64,000 bases of DNA from Oscarella lobularis (taxonomy: Eukaryota; Porifera; Homoscleromorpha; Homosclerophorida; Oscarellidae), in assembly GCF_947507565.1 (NCBI RefSeq), contig NC_089191.1:1426001-1490000 (forward strand), given 5' to 3'. A program made the translations under genes and the position numbers. Position 1 is the stretch's first letter. Every line of letters starts with the position of its first letter. Below, piece by piece: positions 52,523 through 63,570 of this stretch. The notes under the pieces are model-generated. The model was not told where the DNA came from. It saw only the letters and a program-made list of their open reading frames with translations, and did no database searches.

Positions 52523-55500
52523 ATGTCGCGTATAATGGAAAGCGGGGGAGCTATAGGCACGTCACCCAAAACCACTGAAAAGAAGCAGTACAGCGAGAAA
52601 ACTAATTTTTCCTACACGATCGAGGCATTCGTCCACGGAAAGGACACCTCTGAACACGGATTTCTCCTCGATGTGAAAAAGGCGCCAGATGGCCCTCGCA
52701 AGTAAGCCGCGTGTTCGCTCTTTGCGACGGTTACGTCACGCTTCCGTTGTCAGAGACATATATGGCTCTGTTGGCATTGCGTCAGCATGCCATCATAGTC
52801 ACGTGCCGAAGTGGGCGCTATGATGATTTCTTGTCTCTGATAGGAAGTGCTTCATGACTACGATTACTCTCCGAAACGCAAAATTATTTGAAGAAGCTAT
52901 CAATAAGGAGTTTCAGGCTGAAGACGGCGTCCTTTATTCAATGCTGTCAAGCTCCGAACTGAGCAAGTATTTTCAGAGGCAGCTGGGCGCATATGAAAGC
53001 AAAGAGACAAGACGAACCTACAAACTCGTCACCATGATTGGAAGAGTAAAAGTGAGGGACGAATATCTATGGATTATAGATGAAAAGGTTTTGAAAATTT
53101 TACGCAATTCAATCGCTCAAGCTCTTCATAGATTGTCTTTCGCGACGATGGATGTTTAGTCGAACCGGAGGATGTGTTGATTGTCGTTCGACTTCGATCG
53201 AAGGATGTTTTGCCTAAAGTGGCTTTTCCAAAGGTTCATCCCAGCCATTGCTTGGACATTGTATCCAGATTGTCTCAAGCAGCTATTAGCGCTATGCCGC
53301 ATCTGAAAGGTTTTTAAAAACATCCTTTGCGTTGAATTTATTGATAGTAATAATGCAATATAGGAATTGTTTACATCGCACTCGCGGGCGCTGCAATGCT
53401 GATGCATTCAAACGTCATCAAAGAGAAGAGAGGAAACGCTCCTGTTGTGTTATTTCATGGTCGAGTATCGACCGGCAAGACCACGATGGCGAAAGTGGCA
53501 CTTAGCTGCATAGGACTGAGCTCGGTGAGATGTTGCAGATATTTTATGGTTGGCTTAAAAATTAAAATACGGTCTTTCAGCGTGTCTTTGGAAAGCTGTC
53601 GCCTAGAAATTTAGTCGCAAAAGCTAGCACAACTACGATTGGATTTCTAGTGGAGGATCCGAAAGAACTTTCGGAAGTCGATGACGCGCTCGTAGACGTC
53701 TATAATGAAACGACGTATTCGACGTTTAAAAGAGGAAATCAAACTCCCCAATGCTCGTTCATGGTGACCTCAAACATGGACCTGGGAGACAGGGCAAGGT
53801 ATGAATAAGAGCTACAACTGGGAGGAGACGTTTACAATAATAAGTGCAATTTTAGAACTTTGAGTCGATGGGTGATCATCCCCATGAACGAGCAAATAAA
53901 GCAGCAAACGCCGGAAGAAAGAGAAAGCCAGCGCATTTTAAGAGCTTTATTTAATGAATCTTCATCAGCGGTATCCTATTTCATTAGTCTTGGGCACAGG
54001 TAAGACTGGGATCGCGTGTGCAAACTTAAACGTTCTTCATTTTGTTTTTAGGTACGTCAATGAAGGAGCTGATTCCGTGTCATCAATGACAGACACCGTC
54101 GCTCCTCTTCTACCACGATGCATAGAACGAGTTTGGAATGGGTACGCTGACTTGTTGTGGTTTGCAACAGAAGTAATGAACGTGTGAGAACTCTTACTTG
54201 TATGTCAACTCGTTTGATTCTAGATTGCTAATGATCTCGGCGTGCCGAAGACATTTGTTTGGGATTCGTTTACTCCTCTTTGCCCTCAGATTGACGAGAT
54301 GCAAGCAACAGTTGTGGAAACGATTCAGTATGACCGCGTTCTTACTGTTCTGGCCGAAACAATTTGCGCAACGGCCGTGACTCTCCGCTTGGAATCGCTT
54401 GAAGTTAGATCTTTCTTGTGGCCTTTTTAGCAACGTGCAGTACTCTATTTATTTAGGTGCAATCGTTTTCAAAAATCGTTAAAAGCAGAAGCCACGCCAA
54501 CAAGAACTGTCTGGCAATTTATTATGATGTATTCGGCAGGTACATGAAAGAAGCGAATATAAAGCAGCGTCCTGAGACTACTTCAACGACCATGAAGCAG
54601 ATGTTTCTACAGCGAAAAGGTAATCGTCTACCCTCAATGGGTATGACGCAAGCTGCTAGATATTTCGTCAATAATGAAACAGTCAAAGTGCGAAGTCCCC
54701 ATATTTACTTCGGCTGTTTTTCTGAGAAAGATCAGAAAAGACTTGAGTCTGGTAAAACGCCAAAACCAAAATAATCTGAGTAAAACACGAGAAAATTTTG
54801 CTATTGTTAGTGATTCAAGATGGACGGCAGTCTTTGAACGAATCCGACTGTGAAGAGCTCCTCGGACCTTCGGCGCAGAATTGCGACGACTCTGAGGCAG
54901 CTGAGACAGACGCGGAAGACACCGAAACGACGTCTGGAAGTGGCAGCGGCAACGCTGGAGTGGCGGCTACTGGAAGACGCGACGCCGTAACGACGTCTGG
55001 AAGTGGCAGCGGCAACGCTGCAGTGGCGGCTGCTGGAAGACGCGACGCCGGAACGACGTCTGGAAGTGGCAGCGGCGACGCCGGAACGACGTCTGGAAGT
55101 GGCAGCGGCAACGCCAGAACGACGTCTGGAAGTGGCAGCGGCAACGCTGGAGTGGCGGCTGCTGGAAGACGCGACGCCGTAACGACGTCTGGAAGTGGCA
55201 GCGGCAACGCTGGAGTGGCGGCTACTGGAAGACGCGACGCCGGAACGACGTCTGGAAGTGGCAGCGGCAACGCTGGAGTGGCGGCTACTGGAAGACGTAG
55301 CGACGATTCCGGAAATGCAAAGAAGAAAAAGAGAAAAGAAAGAAACTTTCATCAGGTACGTTGTACTTCGAAAGAAACCTGCTTATCATAGCGAATTCTT
55401 AGATTCAGGGAGCTTGAACAATCCACAGAAGAAGAAATCGTCAGAGGAATCGCCGGGAAACGGTTCATGTTTATGAAATAGGCGCCCAACAGTCCAACTA

Positions 55501-55595
55501 ACTTGCGCCTTTGTTTAGACTCGGCAGCGAAGCGCAAGAAAAGGAGCGAGGCGGATCGCCTCCTGGATCAACTTCATCCCGATTTTCATCGTTGA
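52523..55595 (+). CDS. P-loop NTPase, SF3-helicase-like, with repetitive C-terminus
   Basis: Exons: 52523-52701, 52844-53087, 53132-53309, 53364-53524, 53581-53798, 53856-53999, 54052-54172, 54224-54403, 54457-54751, 54811-~55359, then small 3' exons to 55595. Introns are 44-59 bp except the first (142 bp), all GT-AG with matching phases up to 55355. Walker A 'FHGRVSTGKTTMAK' lies at about residues 232-245. A hydrophobic segment ending in Thr-Ser-Asn ('CSFMVTSNMD', ~317) fits SF3 motif C, and 'FLVEDPKEL' could be motif B, so I infer a D5/SF3-like ATPase. The region beyond ~560 is a 21-residue Gly/Ser/Ala/Arg repeat and a Lys/Arg-rich end. The last splice is uncertain (phase fits a donor at 55360 rather than the stronger 55356). 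It starts 315 bp after the transposase gene stops, same strand. Function unknown. Confidence 0.78.
54935..55305 (+). repeat. Coding minisatellite, 63-bp unit with 33-bp short forms
   Basis: The unit 'acgacgtctggaagtggcag' + 'cggcaacgctggagtggcgg' + 'ctgctggaagacgcgacgcc' (and a 3-base spacer) recurs about five times; two shortened units lack the middle. All lengths are multiples of three, so the + frame stays open and encodes Thr-Thr-Ser-Gly-Ser-Gly-Ser-Gly-Asn repeats within the NTPase gene. Confidence 0.9.
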
Positions 55596-56845
55596 GTTTT
55601 GTTTTTTGGACACTGTGTTCTGCGTAACGTCGTCCAATTCACGTCGTACTGTGTTTTTGATCTGTTTTATGTACGTCGTGAATATGATATCTAGTTGCGC
55701 GCGCTAGCAAGCTCGAAGAAGATGTCGACCGAAACTGATGGAAAAGGTGGTCTTGTTTTGACACAAAAGAGGTATTCGATTAGCGTTTCTCGTCCTTAAT
55801 TGGGCCGCAGCCTATTCTGCGGCTTGACCGTTCAAGCGACCTTACTTTTCCTTCCTAAAAAAAAAATTAGTAAGGGTCTGCCCAGACTGAATCCTGCCAT
55901 TGTTGACTTTCACAGCTTTCATAGTACCTGTTGCCATGTAGTCGTGATAGCATGGCATGGGGCATTGTGGCAATGTTGCAGTATGACAGTAAACTTTTAG
56001 AGGCAGAGGAGTGTGGCACCGTGGCAACGGGGGAGCTGAACATTGGGAAAATGACATCCGATTCCTCCTATGCTATGCGCTAACGATATTGCGCCAGGGA
56101 GCATCACTCAGTTTGTACTGGCAGAAGATGTACTAAACTTTTTCTGCCACACTGTCACACTACTTTCACGAACACATTTCCCAAGAGTACAAGCCATTTC
56201 TCTAGCTCAGGGGTTGAGTGTGGCACCGTGGCAGCTGGGCGGCCACGGCGCCATGCACATTGCCACGCTGCCACGCTGCCACGCTGCCACATTGCCACGT
56301 TGTCCACGTTGCCACGTTTTCCACGTTGTCCACGTTGTCCACGTTGCCACGCTGCCATAATGCCGCGTTGCCCCAATTATCGCAATGTCACGCGATGTTA
56401 AGTTCCTCTACGTTACGGTGTCACGACAGTCACATTGGCACCATTGCCGAGTAAATACACTGACCTATAACCTCTACCACAGTATGAGTGCATCATTATT
56501 AAAACTACATGCAAAACTACTTTTCTTGTGTACAGAGGTTCCCCTCGCCACAGTGCTCCCTGCGCGACTTAGACCTAAGTACTTCCAGTAGTCCACAAAC
56601 GAGCATCTACCAACCTCTGTAACACACATATACAGTATGTGCGTGCATCACTAATATACAGTTTAGTGCGTGCATCACTAATATGCGGACATTGCATGAG
56701 CACTCAAATCACATTCGTTTGCGTCATTGCACGTCCAACTACTCTACCTTTAATATCAAAAAATATCATTATAATATAACATAGAATAATATATAAAATA
56801 GAATATAAAAACGCACAAGACTACACTAATAGGCGTATTTAGAGT
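55596..56845. other. 3' subterminal region of the Mutator-like element, no gene
   Basis: It holds a single copy of the satellite's 'gtgatagcatggcatgggg' part near 55945, a TGCCACGC / CCACGTTG array at 56262-56350 (inverse of the GTGGCA words in the left arm), and AT-rich DNA toward the right end. A 27-codon frame from ATG 55722 is too short to judge. Confidence 0.7.
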
Positions 56846-56879
56846 GCGCTACGGCTCGTTTCTGCGAATAAGCTCACTC
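56846..56879 (-). repeat. Right 34-bp terminal inverted repeat of the Mutator-like element
   Basis: Read on the minus strand it begins GAGTGAGCTTATTCGCAGAA. Followed on the + strand by the 9-bp duplication at 56880-56888. Confidence 0.9.
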
Positions 56880-56965
56880 TATACTCCACTAGGTGAAATA
56901 TAATTCCAGCAGGCGGAATTTATACTCCGCTTAGTGGAGTAAAAATTCCAACAGAATGAATTTAA

Positions 56966-59336
56966 CCCTTTCACCGTTGATTACTGGCTAGTCAGTGTTA
57001 GCGCACGCACCCTGTATCTCTGTGGATTTGTACTGTACATGAAAAGCTTACTAAACGCATACGGGAGCCTCTCAACATGTGCTTGAACGCGTGTGCGCAT
57101 AGATTTGAACCCGGTTACTATGAAATAACATGACTGACGTCATCGCATGTCAGACATGGCGAGTAGAAGGGCGTGTCACGCTCGAACTCTCGATAGAATG
57201 GTTGGATACGCGATTTTGGAAGCAGAAGACATAGACGACGACATAGAAGAGCGATTCGATCCTTTGGATGGTAAGGTTTCTGAAGAAGTTTTCAAAAAAT
57301 TCCTACTAACGGATGTTGTCCTAGCTTACGAACCGGAAACTGCCGAAAGCGAATAATGGAACGATTCGGAGCCTGAGGAAGTTCCTCAACAACAGTTTCG
57401 GCGTGCGAATCGATCACCCGAACGCGAAACAGTGCAAATGGAGTGCGATGACGAGCCTCCGTCTCCTTCAGGTAACGCCCACTTTTTTTGCAGTTCAACG
57501 TCTGTCACGTTTGTGACTAAATTTTACTACAGGCGTCGATTTTGATAATTTATTTCCTTCGCGATGGTATGAGTTCTTTCCTCATCCAATGATGGAGTTC
57601 AACGAACGAAATGGCCCTGAAATTGCACTTCCTGGCGACGCCGGTGCTCTTCGCTTTTTCGACAGAAGAAATTTGGGACATGATTGTCGCCAACACCAAC
57701 AACTATGCGGAGTGGAAGCGAGGGCAAAGTGAAACTGTTGGCCGTCCCTGGGCACCAGTTACAAAACCGGAAATGAAGGCATTTATCGGAGTTACCATTT
57801 TGATGGGCATTCTAAAGTTCCCAAGACTCGAGGATTATTGGCAAGAGTCGTGCAAGTATCTCCGCACAGACCTCGCCGAAGTTTTCTCATCTGTTCGATA
57901 CCAACAAATCAGCAGATTTCTCCACATCTCGGATCGAACACAAGATCTGCCGCGCAACCCCGGCGATGAGAGTCAACATGACAGACTGCAGAAAGTTCGT
58001 CCATTGATTGACCACTGCGGTTTGAAGTTCAAAGATTTGTATCAAGTGGGCAAGCACATAACGGTCGATGAAGCAATGATACCTTTCAAAGGGAAATGGG
58101 GAATAAAACAGTACATGAAAGATAAACCCCATAAGTGGGAAATCAAAGCTTTTGTCCTCGCCGACGCAACCAACGGATACATCACGCGTTTCTTCATCTA
58201 CACGAAAAAATCGGTTGAAACCCAATATCCTGAAGTAGGTCTTTGTACGCAAGCGGTGCTTGATCTCGTCGAGGACTTTCATCACAAGGGTCCTGTCTTA
58301 TATACCGACAATTATTATACAAGCCCGGACCTGTACATGACTCTACATGGGTATGACATCTACGCCACTGGTACCCTTCGAATAAGCAGGAAGGGCTGCC
58401 CTAAAGAGCTGGCAAAATCGCAACTTCCTACTAAGTCTAGGGTAAGGAGAGGCTTTTACAAGCACCTGTCGAAGGGGCCATTGACCGCAGGCGTCTGGTT
58501 TGACAGAAGATACGTCTATTTTTTGTCAACATCACATCTTCCCAGTCTGCCGGACTTCACTATCGCGACGACAGAACGTCGAGACGGCGCAAGAAAAGTT
58601 GACGTGTTGTGTCCCCCGCCTTAATTGCCAGATTACGTCAAGTACATGAGAGGGGTTGATAGGGGTGATCAGATGGTTGCTCTCTACGGTTCGGGCCGAA
58701 AGAGTGTAAAGGCATGGAAGAGAATTTTCTTCTATTTGTTGGAATGCTCAATGCTAAACTGCTACATTATCGAAGGGCATTTCAACGAGCGTCACCACCT
58801 AAAAGGGCGAAGGAAAAGAGACATGAAAGAATTCAAAACGGAGCTAGCAGAGCAGCTGATTAGCGGATTTTGCGCGCGCGGAAAGAAGGTGCAAGACGAC
58901 CACCCTGAATTGCGACTAAATCCTGCTTTGGGGCATCTTCCCGTATTCGATGAGGAGAAAAGGAGCCGAAATTGCGTTCTCTGTAGTAGTAAGCGTCTTC
59001 CCCGAAGCCAGACGAGTATACGATGCTCTGTCTGCAAGGTTCATCTCTGCATTTGCGGTAAAAGGAACTGCTTCTACGAATACCATACAACCAAGGAGAT
59101 CTAACATTTCACGTCTATGATTTTTGATGTCGTGTAAGTTGTGCTTCTTCAAAAAAAAATAAACAACAAAAAATTCAATTAGTTACTATGGCAACCGGAC
59201 ATGTGCCGCTGAATGTAAAACGTTTCGCTGATCAAAAAAATATACCTTTGCTAGGTGAAAAGACGCCCATGTTGGCCATTATTCAAACTTCCCGCGCTTA
59301 GTCTTCTGCGCAGGTCTATTGACTACGGTGAAAGGG
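56966..59336 (+). mobile_element. piggyBac element, TTAA duplication, 12-bp inverted repeats
   Basis: TTAA at 56962-56965 and 59337-59340 flanks inverted ends CCCTTTCACCGT (left) and ACGGTGAAAGGG (right). The length is 2371 bp. Removing it and one TTAA rejoins the 'gaattt...acttcactaggcgg' context, which matches the paralogue at 60.53-60.55 kb ('gaatttatactttactaggc'). It landed 77 bp to the right of the Mutator-like element's target duplication. Confidence 0.92.
57147..59104 (+). pseudogene. piggyBac transposase (PGBD-like), nearly complete, broken
   Basis: Acidic amino part 57147-57471, one intron 57472-57532 (61 bp, GT-AG), then the DDE_Tnp_1_7 core. 'NGPEIALP' and 'FSTEEIWDMIV' are in different frames, so a frameshift lies near 57650. 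Catalytic Asps: 'HITVDEAMIPF' near 58070, 'YTDNYYTSP' near 58305, 'RGVDRGDQM' near 58657. The carboxy end is a Cys/His-rich domain ('CVLCSSKR', 'CSVCKVHLCICGKRNC'). In-frame TAA codons interrupt the frame at 57354-57356 and 58622-58624; the second separates the third Asp and the zinc domain from the rest. Without these three lesions the gene would be about 640 residues. Poly-A-like AATAAA lies at 59158. Confidence 0.93.
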
Positions 59337-59340
59337 TTAA

Positions 59341-60330
59341 ACTTCACTAGGCGGAGCGAGTTGCAGACACTTGTACCTCGGGCATTTATTTTATTCACGG
59401 GTCAGAAAAAACGTGAAGAAAAGATTTAGTTCTTTAGAAAGCGTGTTTCTGGCTTCGGGCTAATAATAGGCAGATCTCGCATTTACGCTACCTCCATAAA
59501 ATCTGTCGCATTCTTTCAAGGCTTTTCCCGAGTCCTTGATGGAGGGTTGTTGCGTCTAAATGTAGAAAATGGCGTACACAATTGACATCAATCTCGACGG
59601 AGTTGTACCTGTACTCGACCAATTGCGTCAAGGCGTTGTACGGTTTTCCCTTCTTGTTCAGTAAAGCCTATTTTGATAATATCACTGCCAAATACAATTT
59701 TAAAAATCGTCCAAAACAATTTTATAAATCGCCTAGTACGATTTTAAAATGGTCCAAGCCAATTTTAAATAAGTCAAAGACTATTTCAAAAATAGTCCAA
59801 GACAATTTAAAAATAGAAATGCCAACTAGCTAATGTAGAACTATAATATGAAAAGAGAAAATCAATACGTAAATTACAAGGACATACGTACTGCCGCGGC
59901 TTCCACAATTATTCCTTTAGAGAAATTAAAGTCAGTGTATAAATAAGTATCTAAACTTTCTTCTTACGTCCTTGTAAACTTTTGATACGCGAAACTTGAA
60001 AGAAAACCAGCCTAAATACATATGCTAAAACTTACTCTCTTGTTTTAATGCAATTGCTGGTGAGAATTAAAACAATTCACGCAGTTTTAATTAACGTTAA
60101 ATTGGATCTTACTGTGAGAAACTTTTCCGCGGTGCGGTGCTGGTAGTGGTGGCGGAGGCTGTGGTGATGGTGGCGATGGTGGTGGCGGTAGGGTTGCTAG
60201 AGAGAATTAGAACCAATCACGAAGGTAATCAACAATAAATTTAGATAGGATCCGACCCTGAAGATAGTCGCCAAACTCAGGTAGCGGTGGTGGAAGAAGT
60301 GGTAATTCTACAGGCAGTAACTTAATTTCC
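59341..60330 (-). repeat. Family X, copy A (right part, split by two insertions)
   Basis: 59341-59400 repeats the 'cactaggcggagcgagttgc' sequence also at 60550. 59480-59690 (-) is a degenerate version of the 'YNSVEID' coding-like stretch. 59696-60190 matches 22021-22500, including possible splice signals and a GGTGGC-rich block. With 56889-56961 and 45270-45393 it makes one copy that was split first by the Mutator-like element or piggyBac. The order of the two insertions cannot be told, since they are side by side and not nested. Confidence 0.55.
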
Positions 60331-61085
60331 AACCAATTTAAACTAAAGTAGAACATTTTTGTGCAAACACTACTAAAAGCACCATTACGTTTAATTAATT
60401 GTAAACTTACGCGAAACACTAACTGAACTATCATTCGATTCCACTAGGCGGAATTTATACTTCACTAGGCGAAGTATAAATTACAGCAGGCGGAATTTAT
60501 AATACGTCTACTGGAGTAAAAATTCCAGCGGACGGAATTTATACTTTACTAGGCGGAGCGAGTTGCAGACACTTGTACCTCGCGGATACATTTATTTTCT
60601 CGCCAGAAAGTGCGAAAAGAACAAAAAATCTTTCCAAAACCTCTTTCTGACCGACCCCGACGTAAAGCTAGAGCGGGTATTAATCAGCGTACCTCGTCCT
60701 CTATAAAAAGTGTCTTAGTCCTGAAATAATACTGACTGCTTCTTTCCTGGATTGTTGCGTATAAATGTAAAAATATTGCGTACATAATTGAATGTCAATC
60801 TCGACGGAGTTGTACCTGTATTCGACCAATCTCGTGAAGGCGTTTTACGTTGCTTCACAACTCTTCGTTTCCAGTAAAGCCAATTCTGATAATATTACTG
60901 ACAAATACAATATTAATCAGATGATAGGCAATCTTCAGACGACAACAGAGGCAATGTCAAGTCATGTTCTCAACGTTCTGGAGGAACAGAAAACGATGAA
61001 AAGGACCATGGTAAATTTAAGAGACGTGGGTAGATCAGCTAAAAGAGGCAGGAATGAAACTCTGGCTGCGTTTTACGCTTCATGA
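60331..61085 (-). repeat. Family X, copy B (uninterrupted)
   Basis: 60331-60600 is the intact counterpart of the sequence into which both the Mutator-like element and piggyBac inserted. 60700-60900 is the third copy of the coding-like stretch ('YNSVEIDIQLCTQ' on the minus strand, with a stop). On the + strand 60792-61085 there is an open frame of 97 codons, probably a shadow. Confidence 0.6.
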
Positions 61086-62280
61086 TTGAAGCAGTCAAGC
61101 GCCGGCGCTTCTAACAGTTGGCAACAAGAAAGGCGCTAAACAGAGAATGCAGGATACTGTTATAAACCTCATTTATCATCACTTAAAAGAACTCTGAGAA
61201 TACAGCTTTCAACTTTTTGCTGCCTGTCACACAGTTCACCCACGCATAAGGTTCCCACGTGACCCTCCCCAAGACTTGTCGGCGGAATTTAAAATTAGAA
61301 AGACGTAGCATTGTTTCGCAAACGCGCAACGATAGTAGCATAATTTCTCTAAGATTTCGTCGAAGGATTAGTCGATCGCATGCATGCTGATCGAGTACTC
61401 CTTCATGATAGTGCAAAAGCACTTTTCCTCGTTTTTTGCGTCGATCCCTTAACAACAGTCCTAGTTCTTTCTGTGAAACGAAAAGAAAAGGAAAGTTGCC
61501 GCTATGCTGTGTCCGCATGTAGTTGGAAAACGTATTTTAATGAAAGGGTACCCAAACTCTATTAACCGGAAAGACTCTACGGTTCTCTGATTTATTGATG
61601 CCGACCTTGCGCTAATATTTAACAAACAAACTGCTTAGCAGAAACAAAATGATTTAGACCGTGTACAGTGCTAGGATCGGCGGGACAAACTCTGCGGGAC
61701 AGTTCAGCTATATTGTCTTCCGAGAGGTCAATGTCTACATCGGGAACTGTTACTGTATTTTGCATCTCGTCGTTTGTAGATGGCACAGGTCCGTTGTCTT
61801 GAGCGAGGCGAATTGCCCTAAACTGAAGTGAAGTGTAACGGAATCTCGATACTCTTTGATGCATCAGTGAACTCATCTAAAGATTCGTGCTGAGGTGATG
61901 AGCATTCTTCGTTGTCGTCACCATCGTCCCCAGTCATATCAATAAAGTGTCTATACAGTAGTAAATTGGTGACACAGTGGTAGTGGTCGGAAAAAGCGGC
62001 AAAACTGACATTTCAGATTTGCTGTCCTCGTCATTGCGGTCGCTTTTCTCTCCTTTTCGTTTGTCCTCTTAGAGCTTATCGAGCGAGTAGTCGCCAACGT
62101 CGAGATCTTCGGCGGCCTCTTCGGTTCTAATCACAAATTTCCTTAGTCAGACGATATGTATTATACATCCGTTATGCCTCGCATACTCTTGCACTCTGTA
62201 CGGGCAATTATCAACGTGTTCCCTCATTTCAGCCATTGTTTGGCTTTTTTAACAATGCGGACAGTTCACAATAATCTTAA
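61086..62280. other. Unidentified; acidic minus-strand frame, piggyBac-end TTAA at right
   Basis: The minus frame 61876-61619 ('VPDVDIDLSEDNIAELSRRV') with Asp/Glu-rich sequence continuing upstream to about 62130 in broken frames could be the relic of an acidic protein. No domain is recognised. TTAA at 62277-62280 is the outer target of the second piggyBac copy. Confidence 0.35.
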
Positions 62281-63570
62281 CCCTTTCGAAGTCAAATTAA
62301 TTCATTTCCGGTCACAGGAAATGCGCATGTCACGCGCGACATTCAAAATTGCGAGCCAGCGAGACCTAATAGCACCTAGCAACCTTTGTCAATCTAATTC
62401 GTAAGAGTCTAAAGAAGAATGCTATTGAAGATTTTGTTGTCATAGCAACGAAATAAAAGACTTAGGCTTCCTTATAAGTAAGAAATTCTAAGTAGGGCTC
62501 ACCGTATATTCGCAGGTCTTCGAAACTGTCTCTTTCTTCTCCAATCGCTGCATTCCGGTAACTTTCTCGCGTATCATAAATTATTTTCTTAGTCAGGCGA
62601 ACCGGAAGTCAACTCAAATCAACATTGAGACACCAAAAACGCAAAGAATTATTCGCAAACGCAACCATTCGCAAACGCAACCAAATAAACTGCACGTTCG
62701 TCGTCGTTCACAACTTACTCGACGTGTGATATTCGTGGAAACAATTTCGATCTGACGCGATGCAAAGATGCACGTCGCAAGCTGTGCAGCGAGTGTACAC
62801 TTCGTGACGGAAATTGGGGAGGGGTGTCACTTTTCGGGCTTTCGCTTTTCGGGATTTCTCGCTGCAGCAGACGCATCGAAGACGCTTCCCCTCGGAAATT
62901 GGAAGATGAGAAAGTGAAGTGTCAAGCCTTATGTCCGGACGCTGCCTTTTTCTGCCTCTTCGTTTCTTCCCCGAAAACTTTCCTACGAGTGCAACGCCAA
63001 GTTCCAAACGAAAAGACCGAAAATCCCTTTTAGCTCCTTCTCTTTCTGGATCGAGCCGTTTCTCCACAATGAAAGCATTCAATACCGCTGCTTCGAGCAA
63101 ATAAAATGCAATCCGTCGCCAGGGTTTTCTGCTTTTCCTTCCAATGTTGTAGAGAGCCGTTATTTGGTCGCCCCTGTCAACGCCCCTCATGTTGGCAATA
63201 TAAGGCTCCAGAAGAGAAGGACACTCAACGTTGACAGAATTCCGACCATCTTGCCGTTTCGTTGTAGGAATAGTTCCGTCCTCGAGCCTAGGCACATGGG
63301 CAGTCGACAAAAGAAATACAAAACGCCTGTCGAACCAAACGCATGCCATCATGTGTCGTCGGCAAAGATACCGGTAAAAGCCTCTGCGCACATCTTTCTT
63401 TTTCGGCAACGCTCGAAGTTGCTTTGGAAATTCTTTCCGGTGAGGTCGAACAGTGCCACAGCAGTAGATTTTTTTTGTCCCACATAAGAATCTATCGTGT
63501 GGCATTCCATGCAAATTGGACGGGTGACAGCGTCCATATCCTACGACGCAGTTCACACCAATAAAGAAAA
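62281..63570 (-). pseudogene. piggyBac transposase, second copy, 3' half only
   Basis: The outer right end begins CCCTTTCGAAG next to TTAA at 62277-62280, matching the first 7 bases of the other piggyBac's end. The minus frame 63622-62708 carries 'CGTVRPHRKEFPKQL', 'RRGFYRYL', 'MRGVDRGDQITALY' (third catalytic Asp) and the Cys-rich end ('CVCCSEKS', 'CTACDVHLCIASDRNC'). This end is unbroken, but the first two Asps and the whole amino half are missing. Homology fades near 63490-63570, where a YqaJ gene begins on the other strand. Confidence 0.85.

Larger units (their letters stand above)
45403..56879 (+). mobile_element. 11.48-kb Mutator-like element with P-loop NTPase cargo
   Basis: The ends are 34-bp inverted repeats (45403-45436; 56846-56879), 31 of 34 identical, both containing 'TATTCGCAGAAACGAGCCGT'. 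Perfect 9-bp duplications (TATACTCCA) flank it at 45394-45402 and 56880-56888; 9 bp is the usual Mutator target length. The tandem paralogue at 60.43-60.48 kb keeps the uninterrupted site. Inside: 3.6 kb of subterminal repeats, a 14-exon MULE transposase gene (49020-52208), a P-loop NTPase gene (52523-55595) on the same strand, then 1.2 kb of subterminal repeats. Both genes are open, so the copy may be recent and autonomous. Confidence 0.88.

Noticed and set aside
54807-55352. 181- and 151-codon minus-strand frames
   Set aside because: They are antisense shadows of the GC-rich coding minisatellite, open only because unit lengths are multiples of three.
58622-58624. Programmed readthrough of TAA in piggyBac
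   Set aside because: Two other lesions (TAA at 57354 and a frameshift near 57650) show the gene is simply decaying.
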